This document shows positions 36,814-45,160 of a DNA stretch of 45,160 bases, in pieces. The notes beneath the pieces were generated by a model. That model made no database searches, was not told the DNA's origin, and saw only the letters and a list, made by a program, of their open reading frames with translations. The stretch's first letter is position 1. Each line of letters opens with the position of its first letter. Location: assembly GCA_017479285.1 (NCBI GenBank), contig JAFVCL010000071.1:1-45160 (forward strand), written 5' to 3'. Both the position numbers and the translations under genes were made by a program. This DNA is from Lachnospiraceae bacterium (GTDB taxonomy: Bacteria; Bacillota; Clostridia; Lachnospirales; Lachnospiraceae).

Positions 36814-37278
36814 ATGAATGATTTAACCAATGAAGGAAGAAAGAATTCAGGGGGGTTATACGAGGATGACACCCAGCAGATAGTCCGCTCCATGCAGGAA
36901 AGCGCAGACGAAATGACGGAGAAATACCACGATAATCCTTACAGCGTAAAGGATATAATCCTGGATATAATACTGTTTTTTGTCACGGTGGCGGTGGCAT
37001 TCGGCTGGCTGATGATAATGCTTCTTATCGTGAGCTTTGTCTCCCTGTCGTATCTCCACATGAAGTTCGACAAGATGATAATTGCCTCGGTTATATTCGC
37101 TGTGGCGGTAGGAGTATTCTATGTCATCATGAAGTCGAGAAAGTATGTAAAGCTTAACGACGAGAAACGAAGACGCCGGGAAGCTAAGCGCAAAGAACAG
37201 TTATCAGGAAATCCCAATGAAAGCTTCCTGTTTAAAGACGGGGAACGAAACGGTAATAATGCATCGGATGAAAAATGA
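36814..37278 (+). CDS. Hypothetical membrane protein with two predicted helices
   Basis: About 154 residues from ATG 36814. I do not recognise the family. An acidic hydrophilic N-terminus (about 50 residues, including DDTQQIVRSMQESADEMTEK) leads to two hydrophobic segments (LDIILFFVTVAVAFGWLMIM extending onward, and MIIASVIFAVAVGVFYVIM). A basic tail follows (DEKRRRREAKRKEQ). This topology would put both ends in the cytoplasm. The start is uncertain: the frame is open to a TTG at 36757, and neither candidate has a clear Shine-Dalgarno. It sits between two GH43 genes and 55 bases before a small Cys-rich gene. A link to arabinan use is not shown by the sequence. Confidence 0.55.
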   Translation: MNDLTNEGRKNSGGLYEDDTQQIVRSMQESADEMTEKYHDNPYSVKDIILDIILFFVTVAVAFGWLMIMLLIVSFVSLSYLHMKFDKMIIASVIFAVAVGVFYVIMKSRKYVKLNDEKRRRREAKRKEQLSGNPNESFLFKDGERNGNNASDEK

Positions 37279-37333
37279 AGGCTCAGATAAGAACAAAGGA
37301 TAGGAGACTTAGGATCGGAGGACGAGGGGATAA

Positions 37334-37579
37334 ATGGCAGTAAATGTCTGTAAGAAATGTCTGCTCCGGGAGATGGCTGAAGCAGACAGGGCGATGATCG
37401 AGAAATACAAAAGTGCGATAAAGGGCGAGGATCAGGTTTCACCGGAGGAATACGAGAAGCGTCTTGCAATCTGCAAGGAGTGCGAGAGACTTAACGCCGG
37501 GACCTGCGATGCCTGCGGATGCTATGTGGAGCTGAGGGCAGCTGCAAAGGTAAGCCATTGCCCATATAAAAAGTGGTAA
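37334..37579 (+). CDS. Small four-cysteine-cluster protein (DUF6171-like)
   Basis: 81 residues with CKKC near the N-terminus and a second cluster CKECERLNAGTCDACGCYVE plus a C-terminal CPYKKW. The spacing suggests a zinc-ribbon-like metal site. It resembles short DUF6171-type proteins of unknown function in Clostridia. GAGGGG precedes the ATG by six bases, and codon use fits a real gene. Its stop lies two bases before the ATG of the following GH43 gene, so the two are probably translated together. Confidence 0.75.
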   Translation: MAVNVCKKCLLREMAEADRAMIEKYKSAIKGEDQVSPEEYEKRLAICKECERLNAGTCDACGCYVELRAAAKVSHCPYKKW

Positions 37580-37581
37580 AT

Positions 37582-38952
37582 ATGAAAAAAGGAAATCTAA
37601 ATGCCGGGGCTACAGTTCATGACCCCATGCTGTTTACGGAAAAAAAGGGAAAATATTACATCTTCGGAACCCATTTTACAAGTGCGGTAAGTAATGACCT
37701 TCGAAGCTGGAAACAGCTAACCGGAGAATTCGGCGGAGGAGAAAAGCTTTTTTCGGATCTTTTTGACGAATCCTGCGATCACTTTAAATTCGTCAAGGGA
37801 TTTAAGGGGAAATTTAAGGATGTCTGGGCGCCGGATGTAAGCTATAATCCATATCTGAAAAAATATGTTATGTACCTTTGCAGCTCGGGCTCTTATATCA
37901 AGTCAATCATCAGTATGGCGACTGCGGATAAACCGGAGGGACCCTATAAATTTGAGGAAAGGCTGCTTGATTCGGGATTTACGAAAGAGACTATAGAAGA
38001 GACAAATATAAAGCGCGTCATGGGAAAGAAATATGACGGCGGAAGGTACCTTAAAAAGAACGGAAACTACAATAATCTTGCCTATCCGAACTGCATCGAT
38101 CCGAATACCTTTCACGATGAGGACGGACGCTTCTGGATGGTTTACGGATCATGGAGCGGGGGGATATTCCTTCTTGAGATAGATGAAAAGACAGGAAGGC
38201 TTATTCATCCTGCGGAGAATAAAAAGGAGCATGTGGATCCGTACTACGGCAGAAGGCTTATCGGAGGAGGTCATAAGTCGATAGAGGGACCGTATATACT
38301 GTATGACAAAGTAAGCGGTTATTATTATCTCTTCGTTTCCTACGGATGGCTCGCAAGAGACGGAGGCTATCAGATCAGATTGTTTAGAGCGAAGAAACCC
38401 GAGGGACCATATGTGGATATGAAAGAACAGACCTTCGGAAGAGTTCCGCACCATGAACCCTACGGGTTAAAGCTTATGGGAAATTACAGCTTTCCCAGCC
38501 TGTCCGTTGGTTATAAGGCTCCGGGACATTGCAGCGCCTTCATTGAGGAGGGTAAAGTATCCGGTCACGGCAAGGCTTCAGATGAGATGTATGTCGTATA
38601 TCACCAGCGCTTTGACGACGGAACAGAGCGCCACGAGCCGAGGGTTCACAGGCTGCTTCGGACGAAGGACGGATGGCTTACTGCCGCTCCCTTTGCTGTA
38701 AACGGAGATGAGGAACTTTATAAAGCACCTGACGGGAAATATTTTCTTGTCCGCCACGGAAGCGATATTTCCGGAGAGGTTCATGAAGCTGAGGAGGTAA
38801 ATATCTCCAAGGGAGAGGTCAGGGAGCTGAATATCAAAATACCCGAGAAGTCGCGAGCAATAATTAGGCAGACCGATGAGGCGGGAAATGATATAATCGC
38901 AATAACATGGGTCAGTGAAAACGAAAGTTTCTGGGCCGTGAAATATATGTAG
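37582..38952 (+). CDS. GH43 arabinanase-like enzyme, cytoplasmic
   Basis: 456 residues, no signal peptide. Catalytic residues can be placed at Asp14 (TVHDPMLF), Asp173 (NCIDPNTFHDEDG) and Glu235 (SIEGPYILYD). The protein parallels the surface lipoprotein at 34726: WMVYGSWSGGIFLLEIDE here versus WMTYGSWSGGIFMLELDE there. Both have a GHCSAF or GHNSAF segment near the end of the propeller and a C-terminal beta-rich tail. It would degrade imported arabino-oligosaccharides inside the cell. ATG 37582 is chosen; the frame extends to GTG 37573 but that lies within the previous gene's last codons. Only a weak ribosome site (AAGTGG) is seen, consistent with coupling to the small gene upstream. Confidence 0.87.
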   Translation: MKKGNLNAGATVHDPMLFTEKKGKYYIFGTHFTSAVSNDLRSWKQLTGEFGGGEKLFSDLFDESCDHFKFVKGFKGKFKDVWAPDVSYNPYLKKYVMYLCSSGSYIKSIISMATADKPEGPYKFEERLLDSGFTKETIEETNIKRVMGKKYDGGRYLKKNGNYNNLAYPNCIDPNTFHDEDGRFWMVYGSWSGGIFLLEIDEKTGRLIHPAENKKEHVDPYYGRRLIGGGHKSIEGPYILYDKVSGYYYLFVSYGWLARDGGYQIRLFRAKKPEGPYVDMKEQTFGRVPHHEPYGLKLMGNYSFPSLSVGYKAPGHCSAFIEEGKVSGHGKASDEMYVVYHQRFDDGTERHEPRVHRLLRTKDGWLTAAPFAVNGDEELYKAPDGKYFLVRHGSDISGEVHEAEEVNISKGEVRELNIKIPEKSRAIIRQTDEAGNDIIAITWVSENESFWAVKYM

Positions 38953-38991
38953 TTAAAAATAATTAACACAGTCAATTTTGGAGGGTTTGTA

Positions 38992-40590
38992 ATGAACAGT
39001 GCAAAAGAGTGTATCGAGAGCGGAAAGGCAGTTCTCGGAATTGAATTCGGATCCACAAGAATAAAGGGAGTGCTCATCGATGAGAATCACAATCCCATTG
39101 CATCGGGGGATCATGAGTGGGAGAACCGCCTTGATAACGGAATATGGACATATTCGCTTGATGATATCTGGAACGGACTTCAGGATTGTTATTCAAATCT
39201 CAGAAAGGATGTAAAGGAGAGATTTGATATAGATATAACAAATCTTGCAGCAATCGGATTTTCCGGAATGATGCATGGTTACATGCCTTTTGACAAGGCA
39301 GGAAAGCTCCTTGTCCCCTTCAGGACATGGAGAAATACAATAACCGGACAGGCTGCAAAGGAACTTACCGAGGTTCTGGGATTCAATATTCCCCAGCGCT
39401 GGAGCATCGCCCATCTCTACCAGGCTATCCTTAACGGAGAGGAGCATGTAAAGGATATAGATTTCTTTACGACTCTCGCGGGATATATCCACTGGCAGAT
39501 GACCGGCGAGAAGGTTATGGGTGTGGGAGAGGCTTCCGGTATGTTCCCGATCGATTCCGCTACCTGTGATTACAACAGCGCGATGCTGGACAAGTTCGCC
39601 GCACTTGAAAATGTAAAGAAGTATTCATGGAATATAAGAGAGATCCTTCCCAAGGTCCTTGTTGCTGGAGAAAGCGCAGGCAGACTTACGGAGGAGGGCG
39701 CAAAGAAGCTCGATGTATCCGGAAATCTTAAGGCGGGAATCCCCATCGCTCCCCCCGAGGGAGACGCTGGAACAGGTATGGTCGCAACCAATTCCGTTGC
39801 CGTAAGAACCGGAAATGTTTCCGCCGGAACGAGTGTATTTGCAATGGTTGTTCTTGAGGAAGATCTTAAAAAGGTTCACGAGGAGCTTGACCTTGTTACA
39901 ACTCCCGCAGGCCCCGCGGTTGCTATGGTCCACTGCAACAACTGCACTTCGGATATAAACGCCTGGATCGGTCTTTTCAAGGAATTCGCCGAAATGTTCG
40001 GCATGGATGTAAGCCTCAATACCATCTACGGAATGCTCTACAACAATGCCATGAAGGGAGAGAAGGACTGCGGAGGACTCCTTGCGTTCAATACCCTTTC
40101 CGGTGAGCCCGTTATCGGAACCGATGAGGGAAGACCCATGTTTGCGAGAAAGCCCGATGCAAAGATGAACCCTGCAAATTTTGTAAGAACTCATCTTTAC
40201 GCCTCACTTGCAACCCTGAAGATCGGATGCGATATCCTCTTTAAGGAGGAGAAGGTTAAGGTGGATACCATCTACGGACACGGCGGACTCTTTAAGACAA
40301 AGGGTGTCGGACAGAGTGTTCTCGCCGCAGCAATGAACGCTCCGGTAGCCGTAATGGAGACCGCGGGTGAAGGCGGACCCTGGGGAATGGCGCTTCTTGC
40401 CGCGTATATGGTTAATAAGGCAGATGGCGAGAGCCTCGATAAGTACCTCTCCGACAAAGTATTCCACGGCGAAAAGGGAAGCGTAATGCAGCCCGATCCC
40501 GAGGATGTCGCAGGCTTTGACAAATATATCGAGAGATACATCAAGGCAATCCCCGCCCAGAAGGATATCTGCAAGGCAATCGAAATTTAA
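38992..40590 (+). CDS. FGGY-family sugar kinase, probable L-ribulokinase
   Basis: 532 residues. The N-terminal actin-fold domain begins [17 protein letters not shown], the phosphate-binding loop. [14 protein letters not shown] and [10 protein letters not shown] contact sugar and catalytic regions. The C-terminal domain has [15 protein letters not shown] and [17 protein letters not shown]. It is closer in look to xylulokinase-type FGGY proteins than to classical AraB. Its position directly before araA makes L-ribulose the likely substrate, which would be a non-orthologous ribulokinase. TTGGAGGGTTTGTA precedes the ATG. An interrupted palindrome GTTAA/TTAAC lies just upstream. Specificity is inferred from context. 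Confidence 0.85.
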   Translation: MNSAKECIESGKAVLGIEFGSTRIKGVLIDENHNPIASGDHEWENRLDNGIWTYSLDDIWNGLQDCYSNLRKDVKERFDIDITNLAAIGFSGMMHGYMPFDKAGKLLVPFRTWRNTITGQAAKELTEVLGFNIPQRWSIAHLYQAILNGEEHVKDIDFFTTLAGYIHWQMTGEKVMGVGEASGMFPIDSATCDYNSAMLDKFAALENVKKYSWNIREILPKVLVAGESAGRLTEEGAKKLDVSGNLKAGIPIAPPEGDAGTGMVATNSVAVRTGNVSAGTSVFAMVVLEEDLKKVHEELDLVTTPAGPAVAMVHCNNCTSDINAWIGLFKEFAEMFGMDVSLNTIYGMLYNNAMKGEKDCGGLLAFNTLSGEPVIGTDEGRPMFARKPDAKMNPANFVRTHLYASLATLKIGCDILFKEEKVKVDTIYGHGGLFKTKGVGQSVLAAAMNAPVAVMETAGEGGPWGMALLAAYMVNKADGESLDKYLSDKVFHGEKGSVMQPDPEDVAGFDKYIERYIKAIPAQKDICKAIEI

Positions 40591-40729
40591 ACGGATAGCT
40601 GAGTGAAAAAGATAAGTCAGTAATTTTTGCGACTGAGCATGTGTATAGTCATTTGATATGTGTTTAGGAGCAATAAATAACAAAAACATTGCAATATTTA
40701 ATAGGCACAAAATATAGGAGGATTATAAA

Positions 40730-42226
40730 ATGTTATCTGTAAAGAAGTATCAGTTCTGGTTTTGCACAGGCTCGCAGGATCTCTACGGAGATGAGTGTCT
40801 CGAGCATGTTGCTGCGCACGCAAAGGAGATGGTGGAGGGACTTAACGCCTCCGGAGTGCTTCCCTTTGAGATTGTATGGAAGCCCACTCTTTTGACCGCT
40901 GATATGATAAGAAAGACCTTTAACGAGGCAAATAATGACGAGAACTGTGCGGGCGTAATTACATGGATGCACACCTTCTCGCCCGCGAAGAACTGGATAT
41001 TCGGTCTGCAGGAGCTCAGAAAGCCTCTTCTTCATCTTCATACCCAGTACAATGAGGAAATCCCTTATGAGACGATGGATATGGATTTCATGAACGAGAA
41101 CCAGGCTGCCCACGGAGACAGAGAGTATGCGCATATTCTTTCGAGAATGCGTATTGAGAGAAAGATCGTTGTGGGCTTCTGGAAGGATGCGGAGGTTCAG
41201 AAAAAGATAGCCGGATGGATGCGTACCGCTGTCGGTATCGTAGAGTCGGGTCATATCCGCGTAATGCGTATCGCAGACAACATGAGAAATGTTGCCGTAA
41301 CCGAAGGTGATAAGGTTGAAGCACAGCTTAAGTTCGGCTGGACTGTTGACGCTTATCCCGTTAACCAGATAGCAGAGGCGGTTGCGGAGGTATCCGCTTC
41401 CGATACAAACGCACTTGTAGATGAGTATTACGAAAAGTACGATATCTGCCTTGAGGGAAGAGATCCGGAGGAGTTTAAGAAGCATGTAGCCGTGCAGGCC
41501 CAGATCGAGCTTGGCTTCGAGAGATTCCTTAAGGAGAAGAATTACCAGGCTATAGTTACCCATTTTGGAGATCTCGGAGCGTTGAAACAGCTCCCCGGTC
41601 TTGCAATCCAGAGACTTATGGAGAAGGGCTACGGCTTCGGCGCAGAGGGCGACTGGAAGGTTGCCGCCATGGTCCGCCTTATGAAGATAATGAGCTATGG
41701 AATGAAGGATGCCAAGGGCAGCTCGATGCTTGAGGACTACACTTACAATCTTGTAAAGGGCAAGGAGGGAATCATTCAGGCTCACATGCTTGAGATCTGT
41801 CCCACCATCGCCGATGGTCCCATCCAGATTAAGTGCCAGCCTCTTTCAATGGGTGACAGAGAAGATCCCGCAAGACTTGTGTTCCAGTCAAAGACCGGGG
41901 CGGGAATCGCAACCTCCCTTATCGATCTTGGAAACCGCTTCCGCCTTATAATCCAGGATGTTGACTGTAAAAAGGTTGAAAAGCCTCTCCCAAAGCTTCC
42001 TACCGCGATCAATTTCTGGACACCGCAGCCGGATTTCTACACCGGCACTGAAAGCTGGCTTCTCGCCGGCGGAGCGCACCATACCGCTTTCTCTTATGAT
42101 ATTACAGCGGAGCAGATGGGCGACTGGGCAGCAGCGATGGGAATCGAGGCGGTATTTATCGACAGGAATACCAATATCAGGGACTTCAAGAAGGACCTTA
42201 TGCTCGGAGAGGTATTTTACAGATAA
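40730..42226 (+). CDS. araA: L-arabinose isomerase
   Basis: Metal-dependent isomerase converting L-arabinose to L-ribulose in the cytoplasm. The opening YQFWFCTGSQDLYGDE is the family hallmark. Metal-site and catalytic residues can be located in GFGAEGDWKVAAMVRLMK (Glu), SMLEDYTYNL (Glu), AHMLEICPTI (His) and LAGGAHHTAFSYD (His). Length of 498 residues matches AraA. TAGGAGGA precedes the ATG; codon usage is strongly biased. The 139-base gap before it contains no recognised gene and only a weak TCAGT/ACTGA hairpin. This is the anchor that identifies arabinose as the sugar handled by the locus. Confidence 0.97.
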   Translation: MLSVKKYQFWFCTGSQDLYGDECLEHVAAHAKEMVEGLNASGVLPFEIVWKPTLLTADMIRKTFNEANNDENCAGVITWMHTFSPAKNWIFGLQELRKPLLHLHTQYNEEIPYETMDMDFMNENQAAHGDREYAHILSRMRIERKIVVGFWKDAEVQKKIAGWMRTAVGIVESGHIRVMRIADNMRNVAVTEGDKVEAQLKFGWTVDAYPVNQIAEAVAEVSASDTNALVDEYYEKYDICLEGRDPEEFKKHVAVQAQIELGFERFLKEKNYQAIVTHFGDLGALKQLPGLAIQRLMEKGYGFGAEGDWKVAAMVRLMKIMSYGMKDAKGSSMLEDYTYNLVKGKEGIIQAHMLEICPTIADGPIQIKCQPLSMGDREDPARLVFQSKTGAGIATSLIDLGNRFRLIIQDVDCKKVEKPLPKLPTAINFWTPQPDFYTGTESWLLAGGAHHTAFSYDITAEQMGDWAAAMGIEAVFIDRNTNIRDFKKDLMLGEVFYR

Positions 42227-42255
42227 GCAAAAATCTGTTAACATATTGAGTATCA

Positions 42256-42307
42256 CCGCACAGGAAAAGTGAGTGCACGGTTTATACCGCGGCAGTCCCC
42301 TGTGCGG
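42256..42307 (+). other. Long-loop hairpin between araA and the transaldolase gene
   Basis: CCGCACAGG (42256-42264) and CCTGTGCGG (42299-42307) are perfect complements 34 bases apart. An inner CGG-TTTATA-CCG hairpin (42278-42289) lies between them. No T-run follows. It may be a processing, stabilising or attenuating structure within an araA-transaldolase transcript. Confidence 0.6.
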
Positions 42308-42341
42308 AGTATATTGAAATTAATATGAAGGAGAATGTATC

Positions 42342-42998
42342 ATGAAAATTTTCGTTGACACCGGCAAGATCGAAGAGATTAAAAAGGCTAACGAGATGGG
42401 CGTTATCTGTGGAGTTACCACAAACCCTTCCCTTATCGCTAAAGAGGGCGGACGCCCCCAGGAGGAGATCTTAAAGGAGATCGCTTCAATCGTAGACGGA
42501 CCTATCTCAGGCGAGGTTAAGGCTACCACCGTTGATGCTGAGGGAATGATCGCAGAAGGCCGCGAGATCGCAAAGCTTCACAAGAATATGGTAGTTAAGA
42601 TTCCTATGACCGTTGAGGGACTTAAGGCTGTTAAGGTTCTTTCCGCTGAAGGGATCAAGACAAATGTTACTCTTATTTTCTCTGCTAACCAGGCTATCCT
42701 TGCTGCAAACGCAGGAGCTACCTATGTATCACCCTTCCTTGGAAGACTTGATGATATCTCTACTCCCGGAATCGAGCTTATCCGCCAGATTGCAGAGATC
42801 TTCGCTATCTACGGATACGAGACAGAGATAATCGCAGCCTCCATCCGTAATCCTATCCATGTTACCGACTGTGCTCTTGCAGGCGCTGACATCGCAACGA
42901 TCCCTTATTCCGTAATTGAGCAGATGACAAAGCATCCTCTTACCGACCAGGGAATCGAGAAGTTCCAGAAGGATTACCTCAAGGTATTCGGAAACTGA
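42342..42998 (+). CDS. Small transaldolase / fructose-6-phosphate aldolase-like (Fsa/TalC type)
   Basis: 218-residue class I aldolase. The Schiff-base lysine is Lys86 in NMVVKIPMT. The opening [20 protein letters not shown], then [13 protein letters not shown], and the later [20 protein letters not shown] are diagnostic. In this short-form family, transaldolase activity is common in Gram-positive bacteria. It would connect pentose phosphates from arabinose to glycolysis. AAGGAG precedes the ATG. Biased codon use suggests strong expression. Its stop codon abuts the convergent tadA stop in the palindrome TGATCA. Confidence 0.93.
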   Translation: MKIFVDTGKIEEIKKANEMGVICGVTTNPSLIAKEGGRPQEEILKEIASIVDGPISGEVKATTVDAEGMIAEGREIAKLHKNMVVKIPMTVEGLKAVKVLSAEGIKTNVTLIFSANQAILAANAGATYVSPFLGRLDDISTPGIELIRQIAEIFAIYGYETEIIAASIRNPIHVTDCALAGADIATIPYSVIEQMTKHPLTDQGIEKFQKDYLKVFGN

Positions 42999-43481
42999 TC
43001 AGCTTCGCCCGGTCTTTAGTCTTTTCCTGAGATCGGAGAAGAATTCTTTAAGCATCCGGCTGCAATCGTCATAAAGGACTCCGTTTACGGTTTCCACCTG
43101 ATGGTTGAAGGCCGGATGATTTAATATGTTGAGGATTGAACCGGCGCAGCCTGCCTTGGGATTGTCGGCTCCGATGACTACCTTCGGGATTCTCGCCTGA
43201 ACAATGGCACCGGAGCACATCTGACAGGGCTCGAGAGTAACATAAAGTGTGCAGCCCTCGAGACGCCAGTCGCCCATCTTTTTGCTTGCCCTGTTTATCG
43301 CCGTGATCTCGGCGTGGGCGAGTGTGTTTTTATCCGTGTTTCTTCTGTTGTATCCGCGCCCTATTATTTTCCCCTCATATACGATAACGCATCCGATGGG
43401 AACTTCCCCGAGCGCCCGTGCTTTCTCTGCCTGCTTTATCGCAAGTCGCATATATCTTTCATCTTCTGTAAGTCTGCGCAT
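42999..43481 (-). CDS. tadA: tRNA-specific adenosine deaminase
   Basis: Zinc-dependent deaminase that makes inosine at the wobble position of tRNA-Arg(ACG). The active-site HAE (in LAHAEITAIN) and PCxxC (in TLEPCQMCSGAIVQARI) motifs are both present, as is VPIGCVIVYEGKIIG. I choose ATG 43481 (160 residues, MRRLTEDERYM): GGGAGC lies six to seven bases upstream, and family members start here. The frame can be extended to TTG 43514 but without a ribosome site. Confidence 0.95.
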   Translation of the reverse strand: MRRLTEDERYMRLAIKQAEKARALGEVPIGCVIVYEGKIIGRGYNRRNTDKNTLAHAEITAINRASKKMGDWRLEGCTLYVTLEPCQMCSGAIVQARIPKVVIGADNPKAGCAGSILNILNHPAFNHQVETVNGVLYDDCSRMLKEFFSDLRKRLKTGRS

Positions 43482-43591
43482 AATAAGCTCCCGAATCTTG
43501 TTTTTATACTCCAAAATCGCATTGAAAAACTCAGGATGATATTATAGCATACTATTTTGACCCGAAACAGTTTGATACCGAAAAAATATGG

Positions 43592-43597
43592 TATAAT
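43592..43597 (+). promoter_or_regulatory. Candidate -10 element for the GGDEF gene
   Basis: TATAAT 57-89 bases before the possible start codons. The nearest TTGATA upstream is only 14 bases away, too short for a standard spacer, so the -35 element is not assigned. Confidence 0.4.
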
Positions 43598-43680
43598 AAT
43601 TGAACCGATATCAGAGATTAAAAGCTTCATTTCCATAAACTAATGAGAGAAATGTGAGGTGCAATAAATTGGAGAAAGAG

Positions 43681-44997
43681 ATGATGTTGTTTGATGAGAA
43701 AATATATGATCAATATGAAAAATCCAAAATACCACTGGCGGTATTCTATGTTGAGGAGGGAAGATTCCGGGCTCATATAGTATCTGACGGGGTATGCAGA
43801 ATGTACCACTCCACAAGAGAAGAAATGATGGCAAGACTTAACGGTCAGGATCCTTTTGTGAACATAATCGAAAAAGAGGAGATGACCGATGCCGTTAGGG
43901 CGTTTTCTGATAATGATGAACCATACGATGTTGTCTTTCATGAATTTGTCGGATCTCAGAGAAAGCTTATAACGGTTCATGGATATGGATTTCATGAATA
44001 TACCGCAAATGGAAAAAGATATAGCATACTGCTCTATGACGAGGTTTCAGACAGGGCGAGACGCAATCTGTTTAAGGACGAGAAGACTCTTTTGATAGGG
44101 CTGTCGTGTGAATATGAGACAGTTTGGCTGGTAGATACATCCATACATCATGGGAAGCTCATACTCAATAATATGGGCGACACAAGATCCTCCGTCATAA
44201 TGAATTCCATGAATGAGGGCAATTATGAGGCTATATTGGAAAACTACATCGAAAAATATGTAGTCCCCAAAGACCGGGAAAGAATGTATGCTGAGACAGA
44301 TCTCTCGTCGCTGCTTAGAAGTGCCAGGAAAGATGAACTATATTATGTGAATTATTCGCGGATCAATGAAGAGGGCGAGACAAATTATATGCAGCTTGCC
44401 TACGCAAGGGTGACTGATGATGCGGGAATTGATCAATTTGTATGTGGGTTCAGGAATATTGATGCTGTTATTGCTGCCGAGAAAGAAAAGAATGCTTTAT
44501 ACCGTATGGCGCATGTTGACAGCATGACGGGAATTGGAAACCGAAGAGCATTTGATGAATATATGGACAGCTATATTGGAAAGAAGCCGGAATCCGATCT
44601 TGCGCTCTTTTCCTTCGATCTTAATGAGCTGAAATCAGCAAATGACACATATGGACATGAGGCTGGCGATGAACTCATCACGGGTGCGGCCGACTGCATG
44701 AAAAAGGCATTCGGAGGTGAAGGAAGCGTATACAGAATCGGTGGGGACGAATTCGCTGCGTTTATAAGATGTGATGCTGCCAGGTATATCAAGATTGCAG
44801 AGAACCTCGGGGAATTGTTCAAAAGCTGGAAAGGGAAGTATTCGCATGGTATATCTATAGCGACAGGACATGTGAGATCGGATGAAGCGCCTGAAAAGTC
44901 GATACAGGAAATGAGTCGGGAGGCAGAGGGTCGCATGTATAAACAGAAAAAGGATTACTATACAGCATCCGGTAAAGACAGGCGCAAGAGTAGTTAG
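43681..44997 (+). CDS. GGDEF-domain diguanylate cyclase
   Basis: About 438 residues. The C-terminal 165 residues form a GGDEF domain: HVDSMTGIGNRRAFDEYM, FSFDLNELKSANDTYGHEAG and the intact signature YRIGGDEFAAF (first Gly at about residue 354), predicting synthesis of cyclic di-GMP. The RxxD inhibitory site usually found just upstream is absent. The N-terminal 250 residues look like one or two PAS-type sensor modules (LAVFYVEEGRFRAHIVSDGV, YINYSRI-like strands) with no membrane helix, so the enzyme should be cytosolic. The start is ambiguous. ATG 43681 has GGAG six bases upstream; TTG 43669 has GAGGTG upstream; GTG 43654 is also in frame. Confidence 0.9.
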   Translation: MMLFDEKIYDQYEKSKIPLAVFYVEEGRFRAHIVSDGVCRMYHSTREEMMARLNGQDPFVNIIEKEEMTDAVRAFSDNDEPYDVVFHEFVGSQRKLITVHGYGFHEYTANGKRYSILLYDEVSDRARRNLFKDEKTLLIGLSCEYETVWLVDTSIHHGKLILNNMGDTRSSVIMNSMNEGNYEAILENYIEKYVVPKDRERMYAETDLSSLLRSARKDELYYVNYSRINEEGETNYMQLAYARVTDDAGIDQFVCGFRNIDAVIAAEKEKNALYRMAHVDSMTGIGNRRAFDEYMDSYIGKKPESDLALFSFDLNELKSANDTYGHEAGDELITGAADCMKKAFGGEGSVYRIGGDEFAAFIRCDAARYIKIAENLGELFKSWKGKYSHGISIATGHVRSDEAPEKSIQEMSREAEGRMYKQKKDYYTASGKDRRKSS

Positions 44998-45140
44998 ACG
45001 GTATTCAAATGGAAATCATTTATGATTTTTCTCAGATTTACTGAAAAAATATAGTATCAAGTGTTATTTTATGCCATAATAATAAGTTGAGTAATATTGT
45101 GCAGTCAAAATAAAAAAACTGTTGACAGGAGTTTAAGATA

Positions 45141-45160
45141 ATGGGAAACTTTGACCAGAC
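45141..45160 (+). CDS. Start of an unidentified gene cut by the window end
   Basis: ATG at 45141 preceded by ACAGGAG at nine bases, encoding MGNFDQ before the sequence ends. Too little is present for identification. The 143 bases between it and the GGDEF gene include a weak AAATCAT/ATGATTT hairpin followed by T (45016-45035), which may end the previous transcript. Confidence 0.45.

Noticed and set aside
40733-41785. Long open frame (350 codons) opposite araA
   Set aside because: araA is certain on the plus strand; biased codon use leaves the antisense frame free of stops by chance.

Overview
The window reads as chromosomal DNA from an anaerobic Firmicute, most likely a Lachnospiraceae member (Butyrivibrio/Roseburia/Eubacterium-like; genus not resolvable by eye). 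The reasons are the gene order uvrC-hprK-ROK kinase-murB-rapZ-whiA-HPr-like, purine-rich Shine-Dalgarno sites, frequent AGA/AGG/ATA codons, lipoprotein sugar-binding proteins, and ABC sugar importers without their own ATPase. I see no rRNA, tRNA, CRISPR array, insertion sequence or prophage gene.

Region 1 (1-12.8 kb) is housekeeping: the 3' end of a YczE/YitT-like membrane protein, a membrane-anchored D,D-carboxypeptidase, trmB (minus strand, perfect consensus promoter), uvrC, then hprK-ROK glucokinase-murB-rapZ-whiA-HPr-like protein, a DagK/YegS-type lipid kinase, a class II fructose-bisphosphate aldolase and a cyclophilin. The HPr-like protein keeps Ser46, the HPr kinase target, but has Glu at the position of catalytic His15, so it resembles the regulatory paralogue Crh rather than a PTS phosphocarrier.

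Region 2 (12.9-16.3 kb) has a chemoreceptor, then a minus-strand ArsR-type regulator with a large unrecognised C-terminal domain. A 467-base AT-rich divergent region separates the regulator from the sugar operon and carries three LacI-type palindromes.

Region 3 (16.3-43 kb) is a large arabinan/arabino-oligosaccharide utilisation locus. A probable single transcription unit of about 17 kb encodes a cytoplasmic GH51 arabinofuranosidase, a 989-residue fusion of sugar-binding-like modules to an ABC substrate-binding domain, a MalF/MalG-type permease pair, an NHL-propeller/TPR/YIP1 membrane protein, a DUF5696 exported protein, a second permease pair, a conventional binding lipoprotein, and a LamG lipoprotein with three in-register 157-residue repeats. 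Next come three GH43 enzymes (one surface lipoprotein, two cytoplasmic), two small genes, an FGGY kinase that probably acts as ribulokinase, araA, and a small transaldolase. The inferred flow is surface trimming and capture of arabinan, import of oligomers, intracellular cleavage to L-arabinose, then isomerisation and phosphorylation to L-ribulose-5-phosphate and entry to the pentose phosphate pathway. No araD epimerase and no transporter ATPase are present, so both must be encoded elsewhere.

Region 4 (43-45.2 kb) has tadA (minus strand), a GGDEF diguanylate cyclase and the first codons of another gene. The part that looks least described is the dual-permease block with the giant fused binding protein, NHL-YIP1 and DUF5696 proteins (17.8-28.9 kb).
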